Source of the DNA: Dimorphilus gyrociliatus
Lineage: Eukaryota > Annelida > Polychaeta > Dinophilidae
Direction of reading: 5' to 3'
Assembly: GCA_904063045.1 (NCBI GenBank)
Contig: CAJFCJ010000012.1
Span: forward strand, 186,001-250,000
DNA length: 64,000 nt
A program made the position numbers and the translations under genes. Position 1 is the first letter of the stretch, and each line of letters opens with the position of its first letter. This document shows, one piece after another, positions 50,280-61,652 of the stretch. A model generated the notes under the pieces. That model was not told the origin of the DNA and did no database searches. It saw nothing but the letters and a program-made list of their open reading frames with translations.

Positions 50280-53200
50280 ATGCAACCTGCTGATACAGTA
50301 CCAAATTCTAATTGGCCTAATTCGTTCGAACAAGAAGGTCAAAATCATATTTGGCCTAATATGCAGTGGCAGCAAGATGACGCGCAACAGCAACAGGGCG
50401 CTGCGTACATTCCGCCGAATCTTTCTATGCAGCAACCCTTATTTTATCCCAATCTGGTATGTTATCTATTCAAAGACAGCCAAGTCTTATCAACTAGATC
50501 AATTCTAGCAGTATTGAAATTTCATTCTCATTGTTAGAAGTATTACTAAAACCTATGCTAGAGACACACAAGCCAAAATATTTGGCAGTTTGAACGAATT
50601 GTTATATAAATACTCAAAAGATACCCTCCATTTCGAGCTAATATGTCTTACAAGTATTTACTTGTTAGAAATAATCAGTTTTAAAAAAGCTAGATTTTAT
50701 TGGTATGATTTATATTAAATGAGTTTATACAGATGTTTTTACACTTCCGCGTCTCATATTAGAGCTCAAATTTTTTTAATTTAAACGTGTTTATACACCT
50801 ATACTTTTACACCTGTTCCTGTAATATACAGGCCTAGGCAGTTATCCAGGCTATGAACATGAGATATTATTCATATTTTTTTTATAAAGATAGCGATACA
50901 TGAATAGAATCCCTGTTTTATTGCATTGGTCAATATTGAAAGCCCTTTTTTATTTAATATTTTTATATTAATACAGCAGTGTCAGATGTATCTTCGATCG
51001 ATTCAAGCCCAGCAGCAACAGCAAGCAGAAAGTCGGTCTTCAGCTAATGTCGCAAATTCCCAACCTTTTTTGCCCCATTCGGATCATCAGGTAAGCTATT
51101 TATAACTTTTTATGTAAGGTAGGAGGCAAGTTACAAGTTTATTGTGCGAAAGCCTTGTTTAAAAAATGATATTTTCTTTCCCTAATTGCTAAACGTAGTC
51201 TTATTTTCTATTGTTTTTCATAATTAAATCCTTTTCATCATATTTTCTAAGGTCGATTACTTTAAAATCATTTCAAAAAACTGTGTATGTTCAGTTCTTT
51301 GGAACTAGAAACAAGAGGTTGGAGGGTTTTGAACTCACAAACATAGTTAAATGAAAATTGGTGACACTTGTTTACAATATGATTAAATGTATTCGATGAA
51401 TCAAATTTCGTGCATTAGTGGTTGAATTAGCTAAATCTCATTATTTTTTATCAATTAGTGAACAAAATTTTCATAAAATATCCCGTAAACTTATATGCAC
51501 CCACCGCTTTTACTTTGATTGTATCGATCGCGACATAACTTACTGCGCCACCTGGTGAAAATTGTGCTGTTAGAAAAGAGACGTTCGATGCAATGTTTAC
51601 AGCTGGTCACAGATGTACGATTTGTGCACGTTCAACACCGGTTTCCATTCAAGATGATACAGCCGTAACGTCCTTTCTCTCGCCAGGAGATATTTTCTTT
51701 TTTTCGCATAATTCATACGTAGTGTGTGTCAAGAGGTCGTCGACACCATCTATTTTGCCAAAACGTGGAGATGGCTGGAAAAATAAACATTTTACTAAGA
51801 AAAAGAGGACGGATTCTACTGGGGTAGGCTATTCGATCAGTTTTGAAATTGAAATAATGCGTATTTTACGAGAAAACATATAAAATATGTTGCGTAATTA
51901 TTGATCCTCATAGGCGATGCCGGTAGAAGCTGGTTTCGTGGGCGTGAGACTTGTGTGCAATTTTTTTTTGTTTTACAAATTTCGGGCGTATTTTAATTTT
52001 TCTGACAATAACTGTTGTAAATTTTACTAAAAGGCCTATTTTCGGAAGACTCCAATAAATGGCCTATTCAATAGAGTACACCCATGATGTCATCTTGGAA
52101 ACTGGTATCTAACGAAAATATATCAGTGCTACTATATTATATATAGGTCTATTCTAATAATCATTCTGTAACTGTTAACAGAGAATTTTTATAGAGAATA
52201 TAATATTTTTATAGTTAGTCCTGCATTCTTCAAATTCTTTATATATTGTTTCACTGATTTGTCCACTGAGTAATATAATTGCTTCTACCAACTGATGATC
52301 AAATAAGTAACCTGAACATAAACTAAACCTAGGTTCTAAAGAGAGGCAATTTAGTAATATCTTAATAAAAGCTGCAACTCTATAAAGGAACTGAGTTGCT
52401 GAAAACGATCCTAATCTTTAAGTAACTTTACAAATAGAGCTTCAATTCATTATATAGTCATTTTGCCAAATGTCACTTCACTGTGACCTGCTGACAAGCC
52501 TGTTTTTCAACAAGTTATACATGTTTATAGAAAATTGGTAACACCAAAGCCCAATTAAACAATTCTTCAGTTCTACTCTAGAATCTTGATTATATATACA
52601 ATTGTCTTTCTTTATAACATCGAGTTTTATTTGAAAATATTTTTGAACAAGAGTTGTATGCTTGTCATATGATGCAGCTGTTAAAATGAAATTAACAATT
52701 GATTTAGTTAGTGAAACGAAAAAATCTTTTTTTTCTTACAACACTTGAGCTATTCTGTAACTTTTCACTCTTGAATATATGAAATATGTTGTCTAAAATC
52801 AGGGTATCATATTGTTTTTTTTCTCAAACAGCTAAATAAACTGAATCCAAATGCTAGCACTTTTCATGCGAAAAATGCTCCTGAAACACAACAACAGGCA
52901 AATGGGGCCAATGAATGGCAAGATGCTGAAAGCGAAGCATCTAATCAGTCTGGTAAGCTTTAAATATTTCCACCAAAATATATTCTAATTTCAATGTGAT
53001 TGAGAAAGATGTCATTAAAGAGAGACATACCAATAATCAAAATATGAACATCTTTCAATCATTGCCAATTCTATTAAATAAAAATTAAATTTTTCTCATG
53101 ATTAACAACTACGTACATATTCTAAAATTTTCTTCAACAGCAAATCAGTCAGAAGTCCTGCATCAACCTAATGGCGATATGACCCCAGTGGACGCTCCGA

Positions 53201-54091
53201 CATCAGCAATTCATGCACCAGGAGTTTATCTACCTGACGATCAAACCTTAGACAAAGTTCTTAATAAAGACGAATTGTTAAATCGACTTCGTTCGCAGCT
53301 GGAATATTATTTTCGCCGGGAAAATCTTTCAACTGACGCCTATTTACTGTCACAAATGGACTCTGACACGTACGTGCCAATTGTGACAATAGCAAAATTT
53401 AACCAGGTAACTGTCATGATACCCGTGATTGTACATGTAAGGAATTAAAATTGTTTACCATAGGTGCGTAAGCTAACGCAGGATATTAGTTTGGTCGTCG
53501 AAGCACTGAAAACGTCATCAGAGCTGCAGCTGGATGATAAATTCGAGAGGGTGAGGGCTGCTCAGAAGCGCTGTGTCGTAATTCTGAGAGAAATTCCTCA
53601 GTCAACACCTGTTGATGAGGTAAATATTGTTAAATTTAAAAAGTTTCAATTTTTGTACACTTGTTTGTTAATTCCAGGTAAAAGGCCTCTTTAACTCTCC
53701 GGAATGTCCAAAATTTGTTAGTTGTGTGCATGAGCATAATGATGCATGGTATGTCAATTTTGAAACAGAAGAAAAAGCTCAGACTGCCTATCAATATCTG
53801 CGGGAAAATGTTCAGACTTTCTTGGGAAAGCCTTTGATGGCAAGGATCAAGGCAAAACCGGCCGTAACACCAAGGTCCTTTTATCCGTCTTCAAAAGCGA
53901 ATTCCCAAATTTCCCGATCAGTAAATTTAACGAGACAGCAATCTTCTGCTACTCCCATTTCTGTATCGGGATCCGTAGCTTCTACTGCTTCAGTCACCCA
54001 GCAACCACCAACGCCTTCTGAAACACCAACTTCGCAGTCTCAACCTCAGCAACAACAACAGCAGCCACAGCAGCAACAACAACAGCAACAA

Positions 54092-54123
<32 letters not shown>

Positions 54124-55939
54124 ACAGAATCAATTATTACAGCATCCTTTAACAATGATACCTCCACTTTACCCAAGTGCTAATGCAATCCCGCAATTAA
54201 TGGCGCTTAGTCAGCAGCAGCAGCAGCAACAAGTCGCTACATCTTCATATAATCAAACTCAACAAACAGCTGCTCAGCAGCAGTTGTCTATGTTTCCTAC
54301 TCAGAATTTCTTTCCTATCTTCCAGTATCAACCAACTACGGACCCGAGTACAGCATTTATGGCTCGAGGATACACAGTTGGTAGTCAGATAAGTGGAGGA
54401 GGTTCTGGATCTAATAGTGGAGGGAATGGCCAACAAGCTGGACAGAAAAACTATCAGGGAAGAAATAGTATAGGTTCAAATGGAGGACGAGGTTCAAATA
54501 GCGCAAATGGGACCAGAAGCAGCCCTAGAGCACAAAGTGGCGTTATGAATGGTGAGTGAAGAACTTAAGTTATTCTAAATGTAGGCATTCTAAATTGTTT
54601 GCACCAGTACTAATTGGTCGTGATACTAAAACATAAGCTATATTTTCACTGGTCACCAAGTCGTACTATTTAGATTTTACATGTTGATATATTTATATAT
54701 AATGCATAGTTGATTGACAAGAGTTATTGAGATGATTTTTTGTTATTAGCGAGATCAGAATATCCGGCACGCCAGCAACGCAACGAAATAGCGCAAACTC
54801 ATTCAATGCAACCGCATCCTGTGCATGGAGTTGTCCACCAGAAAAACGTCGATGTGATGCAAGCAATGCAACAAGTACTAGGCCATCAAATACATCCGAA
54901 TACTCAGATGCCACCTCGTTATTCGTATGTATAATTTCGAAATATCTAAGTTCAATTTTAACTCAATTTCCCTTACAGTCGACAGACAAATCAACAGTTT
55001 TCTCGAAATCGAGGTCGCCGAAGAGATGAAGATGAAATTAAACAACCCAGAAGAATGGATGGCGGTTCCATTATAAAAAACTCCAGGGATTCCAATTTTC
55101 AATTGGAGTCAAACTCTTTTCCGCCTTTACCCGGTGCTAATGTGAGAATTTTTTAGGGTAAAATTTGGCTCTTTCTTCATTGTGACTTTTCATTTCAGAG
55201 TAAATCGAACGAAAACGTTCAATCGAATGCCTCATCAGAGCGAATGAGCGATGTCGTGAAGGGTACGACTAAAACACCAACCCCTCGTGAGACAACGCCT
55301 GCATCCGTCAGCAGTGTAGAGCATAAGACTCCTCCTAAGCAACAACCGACAGCAAATGTAACCGAAACGACTGTCGCTGATGTGGAAGCGATAACAAATG
55401 GCCTTAACTCCGTACAAGTAAAAAAAGAAACAACCTCTAAAAATTCAAGCGCGAGATCGTCTTTATCACCTCAGTAAGTGATTTTATCTTTGTTAGGTAT
55501 GCAGGAAACAAGAAAGCAAATACTTCAATTGAGAACTTTTAAGGGGATATTGCAATCCACTCTTCTTGAAGTACATGAGTTAATTAATAAGGCAATTTTG
55601 TAAATGATGACAAACTCGCTCTTGACAAATGTGAGAGTTATGTGTGATTTAATGAGTCTGATAAATTTATAAAGCTATTTCCAAGTCATCGAAAGTTAAT
55701 CTTTGAACTCTTTTAGATATATATTTCTTATTAACAGGGCTTCAGCCGCTTCGGAAAACAACAACAAGCCTTCTCAACAAAGTTCCAGTCCTGCTACTTC
55801 TTTAGCGTCAGTTGTTGCTGGGAAAATATGGAAAACTCCAGCAAACAATATGAGCTATGCGCAAAAGGTAGCTCAGGCTTCGCAGCGTGATGGTGTTGTC
55901 ACTTCTCCTGAACCAGAATCGATACCGCCTGCAAACGGC

Positions 55940-55973
<34 letters not shown>

Positions 55974-56173
55974 GTAACAGTAGTAGCAATACCCAAGCTG
56001 CCACTGAAGCCACGCCTCAATCTCCAAGTCGAGCTCCAAGCGATAGTAACACTCAGCAAAGTAACTCGTATAGAGGAGGATTTAGGCAACGTGGTTCTAG
56101 ACCTGGATTCAGGCCTAGAAATGAAAGAAGAGCACACTATCGACCCGTTAACACAAACGGAGCGTCAAAATAG
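50280..56173 (+). CDS. LARP4: La-related protein 4 (LARP4/4B), 10 exons
   Basis: Exons 50280-50456, 50977-51090, 52832-52952, 53141-53406, 53464-53619, 53678-54551, 54750-54924, 54979-55141, 55199-55473, 55738-56173; 2757 nt, 918 aa, introns from 57 bp to 1.7 kb. Order: Gln-rich N terminus; PAM2 motif [11 protein letters not shown] (100-110); La motif about 179-255 ([20 protein letters not shown]); RRM-like domain about 262-335 ([20 protein letters not shown]); poly-Q about 400-429; Gly/Ser/Asn-rich stretch; SFPPLPG and MSYAQKV, conserved C-terminal LARP4 segments; poly-Asn; RG-rich end. LARP4 proteins bind poly(A) and, through PAM2, poly(A)-binding protein, and stabilise mRNA in the cytoplasm. 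Human LARP4 has Trp at the key PAM2 position; here it is the canonical Phe. The exon 2 acceptor is a CAGCAG tandem, so Gln60 may be optional. Confidence 0.92.
51540..51890 (+). promoter_or_regulatory. CpG-raised block in LARP4 intron 2, candidate alternative promoter and first exon
   Basis: About 350 bp are much richer in CpG than the flanks. An ATG frame from 51593 runs 77 codons to GGG|GTAGGC at 51823/51824, a possible phase-0 donor that would splice in frame to the PAM2 exon at 52832. A CTCF-like copy (TGCGCCACCTGGTGAAA) is at 51544-51560. No transcript evidence; the donor is moderate. Confidence 0.35.
54037..54126 (+). repeat. CAG/CAA repeat coding for LARP4 poly-Q
   Basis: About 30 mostly Gln codons mixing CAA and CAG, with a single Pro interruption near the start. 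Mixed codons suggest a stable tract rather than a pure expanding repeat. Confidence 0.9.
55939..55970 (+). repeat. (AAT)n repeat coding for LARP4 poly-Asn
   Basis: About ten AAT units in the last coding exon, giving a poly-Asn run before a Ser/Asn-rich stretch. Confidence 0.9.
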
Positions 56174-58241
56174 GAAAGTTTAAAAAAATTGTCTAGTCTG
56201 GTGCTGATGGACACTTGATTTTATTGCTAAAAGTGCCGGCACTTTATCACTGCAGTCCTTTTTTTAAAAAAAAATGGAAGGTGATGCGGTGTTTACTCTA
56301 ATTTGGTTTTCTGGTGCTGCCTACAGATTATTACTCTTTATACCACGAACATAAAACCGCTAGACGCTCAAAGACGCGGCATCTTCGCCTTCTTTTCTCG
56401 ATCCTCGTGTTAGTATATTTGTATATGTATATATATATATATTTATATATATATTTATATATATATATATATGAAGTATTTAATGTTTATATATGTAAAT
56501 GTATACATGCACCCGCATATATATTTATATATTTAAATTCGTATATATATAAATATATATATATATATATGTATCTATATATATATACACGTATATATAT
56601 ATATATAATCAAATTTTGCGTTTTTGAATGAAAGAGTGAATGTTCGTTTCTGTTTCAAAATGTTTCATGTGCATAACGACACATATGTATATATATCATA
56701 GATGTGTGTCATAAATATATATATACATAAATTGTATATTTATATTTATATGTATCAGTGTGTATTATTAAATGTACATTTCGTTTGCTACACAATTCTG
56801 TTTCTATGCGTTACTTCTAAAATGTCCAAATACTAAGTGTAAATAATATAAAATGTAGGAAGACCTATAAAATTGTAAATATTTGTACATTGTTTTGTAT
56901 CATTGACCAAACTCAAAAAATTCAAAAAATATGGTTTTTCTCCTGTTCTCTATATCCATGTATTAACTCTAATCGTGTTGTTTTTGGCGAAGTTTTACAG
57001 ACTTGTCAGAAGATATGTATGTTATGACTATAAGATACATAAACACGCGTATATATATATATCTACATATATTTGTTTATATGTATAAAATATAAGTATA
57101 TATACTGTAGCAGTTTGGAACTTCGAACTCTTCAGAAGTTTAAAATCTGTGTCTCATTTTGGACTGTGTTAGATTTTTTGGGAAGAGATTATAAATTGGT
57201 TTGTTAAGTATTCTCCGAATATTTTATCCCTCTTTTTTTACCCTATTTTAGAAAAATTTTAAGCTTAACGAAGTTAATTTGGCCGATGCTGTTTAAATTG
57301 TTTTAATTTATTGCTTTCTTGCTGTGTGAACTTTTGTGAATGTTTCATGATTGTTGAGACAAGTCTCATCTCTATCCCTCCTAATAATCTAACACAGTGT
57401 CAAAATTGATTTCTCTTTATTTAATGAATTTCAACCTAGTAAATGAGCGTTCTTTGGTTTGATCATGATAATACGAAGGTGTTAACTAAAAAATAGCGAA
57501 TATAAGGCTTCGTGGTCTAGCTTTTTGTGAAGTTGTGGTTAAACTGACAACTGATAAATTAATAATACTGTGTGCTTTCTTAAATAAGAACATGAAAAAA
57601 AAACGAATGTATGTTAAGGTATGAATGGGAGTTTGAACGCCATTCCAAATAGGTCCTGTTCAAGATAGTCTACTTTTGCAAAAAAAAAATGAGTCAAGCG
57701 TTCTGCTCCAAAAAGTTCGAATTTGTCTGTATCTTTCGAAAGTTCGTGTTTTTTTTTCATATTGTTCAAAAAAAATTTCAGTTGTTTGCTCAAAGTAATA
57801 TGGAGCAGAATGGTACAGAAATTACGACACTAATCGAAATTTTTGTAGCTATTATTTATTGTTTTAAGTGGAAAATTTGGCATGAAACTGCAGTATTTGA
57901 GTGGACTTTTTTTTATCTTATTATGATGACTGTGTTATTGTTTGATAACATTTAAGTTAATTATTTGAATATAACTCTTGTTCAATACCAACAAAAAAAA
58001 GTCTCTGACCGATAAAAAGTAACGAATGGTATTGTTCCGTAAAAAAAGTTTACCTACTTGTTTACTCTAGCAAATGCAGATTATTTATAGCATTTTCTTT
58101 TATGCTGTATTCATATATTGTAACTGAACAAAATTAATTAAACACTAAATTTTTGTCCATTGTTATTGATGTAACGTTAACTTTTTATCATTTATTATGT
58201 ATTTTCCGTTATTATGTAATGAAAAATAATTTGTTAATAAA
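56174..58241 (+). other. LARP4: LARP4 3' UTR region, up to 2 kb
   Basis: TA-rich repeats fill 56428-56610. Two Pumilio-type elements TGTAAATA lie at 56838-56845 and 56874-56881, followed by TGTACATT. The first strong polyadenylation signal is AATAAA at 58236-58241; an ATTAAA near 56768 could give a short form. Extent is inferred from these signals. Open frames inside are repeat-driven. Confidence 0.45.
58236..58241 (+). terminator. Polyadenylation signal AATAAA, probable LARP4 end
   Basis: AATAAA followed by an A run, 2.06 kb after the LARP4 stop and 540 bases before the next gene. Confidence 0.45.
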
Positions 58242-58782
58242 AAAAAAAATGTGGACAGCTGTTATACTTTGCTGGAGCATAGCTTTGTTTTGTAAGGCTT
58301 CAATTTGTTAACAGTAATGATAATGGAAGAAAAAAACCCGTCATGTTTTTCAAAACTACTGTTAATTGTGCCTACTTTATAGCGTGCCGAAAAATTCATG
58401 TTTTTTGCGTTTAAAAGTAGCTATATTCTTTAAAAATGCTCTGCAGTATTTGTTAAAATTTGTATTAAATGAGCCTGTATACGAAAAAAAGTTATTTTTT
58501 GAAAATACACAATTTTGTCCACAAAAAAACTTCTTTGTCCTCATTGCTTATAGTTCATATGTTTTTACAAAGTCATCTCAATATATATACTATATATAGA
58601 ATATATACCTATAGATAAAGAAATAAATATAGATTTTAGTCCTGAACCTCTAACGCACTATCTTTCGACGAAGTTAAAGAGATTTTGCTATCACCAATGC
58701 GATTATACAAACTTTTCACAAATTACCTTATGGATATTAATCAATGTTATGCTTAAGCGACATCTACATTCCGAGTTGTAAC

Positions 58783-61123
58783 ATGGCTGCCTTAAAGTAT
58801 TTGAAAGGTTTTGGCAAAAATTTTATTAGCATACAACGTTCTGCTACGAATTTAAAAAGAAATGTGGCTTCGCTAAATACAGTACAACTAAGGTACTTAT
58901 ATTTTGTGGTTTAAAGTTTAATTTACCTGTAAATTTGGGGAGAAAGTAGTTCTTTCAATACAATCGGTAAAATAATTTTTTAGCAGACGAAAAACCTAGA
59001 TTTTGCTCCCAGACTAATACCAGTTAGTTGTGTAATAATATGATTATGTAACATATACAGTATATATATATATACAGTAAATAAAATTGTATTGTCTGTC
59101 TAGACTAAACCAATACGTAACGAACGATATTCTACAGAATTGCTTTTTTTTATTGTTATTTATTAAATTAAAACAGGTTCAACTCATCAGCTAGCGAAGA
59201 AACTCGACCAGAGCCATGCCAATCCGATTCTATGCTTGATATAGGAACGAGAAGAATTTTTTCTGAAGAACATGACATGTTCCGTAGATCAGTTCGGAAA
59301 TTCTTTCAAGAACGAGTAGTACCATTTCATACTCAGTTCGTTTTTCTTTTATATTCTTACAACCACACCTATATTAAGGACAACTGTCCTTTAAACACCT
59401 TAAGTTTTAAATATTTCACCTTTTAATTAAAAAGGGTATAGTTCAATTTAAGAAGGCGTTAAAACTATAAATTCTTATTTTTAAGTAATAAAAAATATAA
59501 TCTTAATATCAATAGACAGACTGTTTCCTTTACAAGGGTCAATGTACAATTGAATAGTTCAAAGTGCAAATACTTTTACGTGACTTTGTGCCATTCTTTA
59601 AGGAGAAATTTGTACTTTGAACAACTTTTGTTCCATTTTATAAGCCAAATATAAAATTGTCTAAGTGACAGCAATCATTTCATATCTTAAACAAAATATT
59701 CTATATTTTAAGATGGGAAAAGGATGGCCAAGTTAGTAGAGAAGTATGGCAACAAGCCGGCGAACAAGGTAATTTGTATTAAACATTGACTTGTTTAGTT
59801 TATATCAAATAGAATAAATATTACATACAATCTATTTTTTATTAGGTTTATTAGGTATATCAACTCCTACTGAGTTTGGTGGCTTGGGAGGCGATTTCTT
59901 GTCATCAGCAATTGCTTTAGAAGAACAGTAAGTAATTTTAAATTACTTTATCATTGCAATCAACTTTTAGTTGACATTTCTCTTTTCCTAGGGGATACGC
60001 AAATGCAAGTGGACTTGGCTTCTCCTTGCATAGTGATATCGTAATGCCATATTTGTGGCGATATGGATCAAAAGAACAAATTGAAAAATATATGCCCATC
60101 ATGATGAACGGTACATGCATTACGGCAATTGCAATGACGGAACCATCAGCTGGCAGTGATCTTCAGGGAATTAAAACAAAAGCAGTTAAAGATGGAGATG
60201 ATTGGATCCTAAATGGATCTAAAGTTTTTATTACAAATGGTTACATGTGTGATATGTGCGTCGTCGTTGCTATTACCGATGGAACAGTTAGTGAAGTTTT
60301 TGAAATCCTTCAATATTTTATTAAAATTTAAATAATTAACATGTACCCGTTTTTATTTCAGGCGAAATCTACATCTCATGGAATAAGTCTGTTTTTGGTT
60401 GATGCAGATAAGCCTGGTTTTAAGAAAGGAAAAAAGTTGAATAAAATAGGAGCCAAAGCTCAAGATACGGCTGAACTTTTCTTCGAGGATGTTCGCCTTC
60501 CCTCCTCCGCTTTACTCGGTAAAGAAAATCATGGATTCTATTATCTTATGCAGGTATAAAATATTTTTGATGGGCTTTTTAAGTACATAATTATTAATTA
60601 TATATTATACTACTAGGAGCTACCAAGAGAACGTTTACTGATTATTATCTATGCACAAGCCCAAGCTGAATTTATGTTTGAGGAGACGAGAAAATACGTT
60701 AAAGAAAGAAAAGCTTTCGGAAAAACTTTAAGCAACTTACAAACAATCCAACATAAACTTGCCGAAATGAAATCTGAAATTGCTGTTGGAAGAGCATTTA
60801 CAGACATGTGCCTCGATTTATACAATAAAGGAGAGTTAGATTCAAGTACTGCTTCAATTGGAAAATATTGGTAATTATTCAATAATGATTTCATAAGAGT
60901 GGGAGATACCAAATTAATGAAACTAACATTAAAATTTACTTGCAGGCTTAGCGAAATGCAAAACAGGATTGCAACCCAATGTTTGCAATTGCATGGCGGT
61001 TGGGGTTACATGATGGAATATCCAATCGCAAGAAGCTTTCTAGATGCCAGAGTTCAACCAATTTATGGAGGTGCTAACGAAATTATGAAAGAGTTGATAG
61101 CCAGACAGATAATTATGGATTAA
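58783..61123 (+). CDS. ACADL: Long-chain acyl-CoA dehydrogenase, mitochondrial, copy A
   Basis: Exons 58783-58892, 59177-59335, 59713-59768, 59846-59927, 59992-60286, 60362-60553, 60617-60870, 60946-61123; 1326 nt, 441 aa (human ACADL 430). The N terminus is basic and Ser/Thr-rich without acids, as in a mitochondrial presequence. It then follows ACADL along its length: RRIFSEEHDMFRRSVRKFFQ, the FAD-contacting AMTEPSAGSD (183-192), WILNGSKVFITNGYMCD, AQDTAELFFEDVRLP, EFMFEETRKYVKERKAFG (the segment that carries the catalytic Glu in LCAD/IVD-type enzymes), QLHGGWGYMMEYPIAR and IYGGANEIMKELIARQI. It catalyses FAD-dependent alpha,beta-desaturation of long-chain acyl-CoA in the matrix, passing electrons to ETF. 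The start codon sits in AACATGGCTGCC. AATAAA follows at 61221-61226. Confidence 0.93.
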
Positions 61124-61220
61124 CGAAAAGTGTGTCAAATTTAAATACTATGATAATATTTAATATAACATTGTTATTCTATTATCTAAATATTTTCGAA
61201 CTATATTTCATTCTGTCGAA

Positions 61221-61226
61221 AATAAA
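61221..61226 (+). terminator. Polyadenylation signal AATAAA of ACADL copy A
   Basis: About 100 bases after the stop codon, within AAAATAAATAACAAC. Confidence 0.6.
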
Positions 61227-61652
61227 TAACAACAAAAAAAATTTTAAAGTTATATTTCTACTACTTAAAGACTATTTTAAATTAGATATTTCGTACATCT
61301 AAAAGCAGATATAATGTATAAAGATAGCATAAATTATACAATGTAATAAATCAATGATTTCTTCTATGGAGTTATTTTATTGATTGATATGACTTAAAAA
61401 TCAAACTATCCTATTTTCCGGCTTATAAAAGCCTGTTACATGCCAAAGAAGTTGTCCTAAACAGATAAACATATGCGTTCTATTATTTTTTATCAGTAAA
61501 CTTTGAGTTTTTGGACCGTACAGCTTCACAACATTCAATATATATACTGCATATAATGTTAAAACTGCTCATTTGAATCGTAGAGCGCCAAATGCGATAA
61601 GTGCCATTGTACATATAGATAGCATAACGCAAAGGTCAATTAGCGAAGAAAT
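61227..61652 (+). other. Spacer between the two ACADL copies
   Basis: Only about 430 bases separate the first polyadenylation signal from the next start codon, so the copy B promoter must lie here or in copy A. It contains TATATACTGCATATA at 61541-61555 and no recognised promoter box. Confidence 0.5.

Noticed and set aside
55808-56137. Frames antisense or alternative to the last LARP4 exon
   Set aside because: Shadows of the AAT repeat and of the real coding frame.
56314-56631. 105-codon frame in the LARP4 3' UTR
   Set aside because: Mostly Tyr/Ile from TA repeats.
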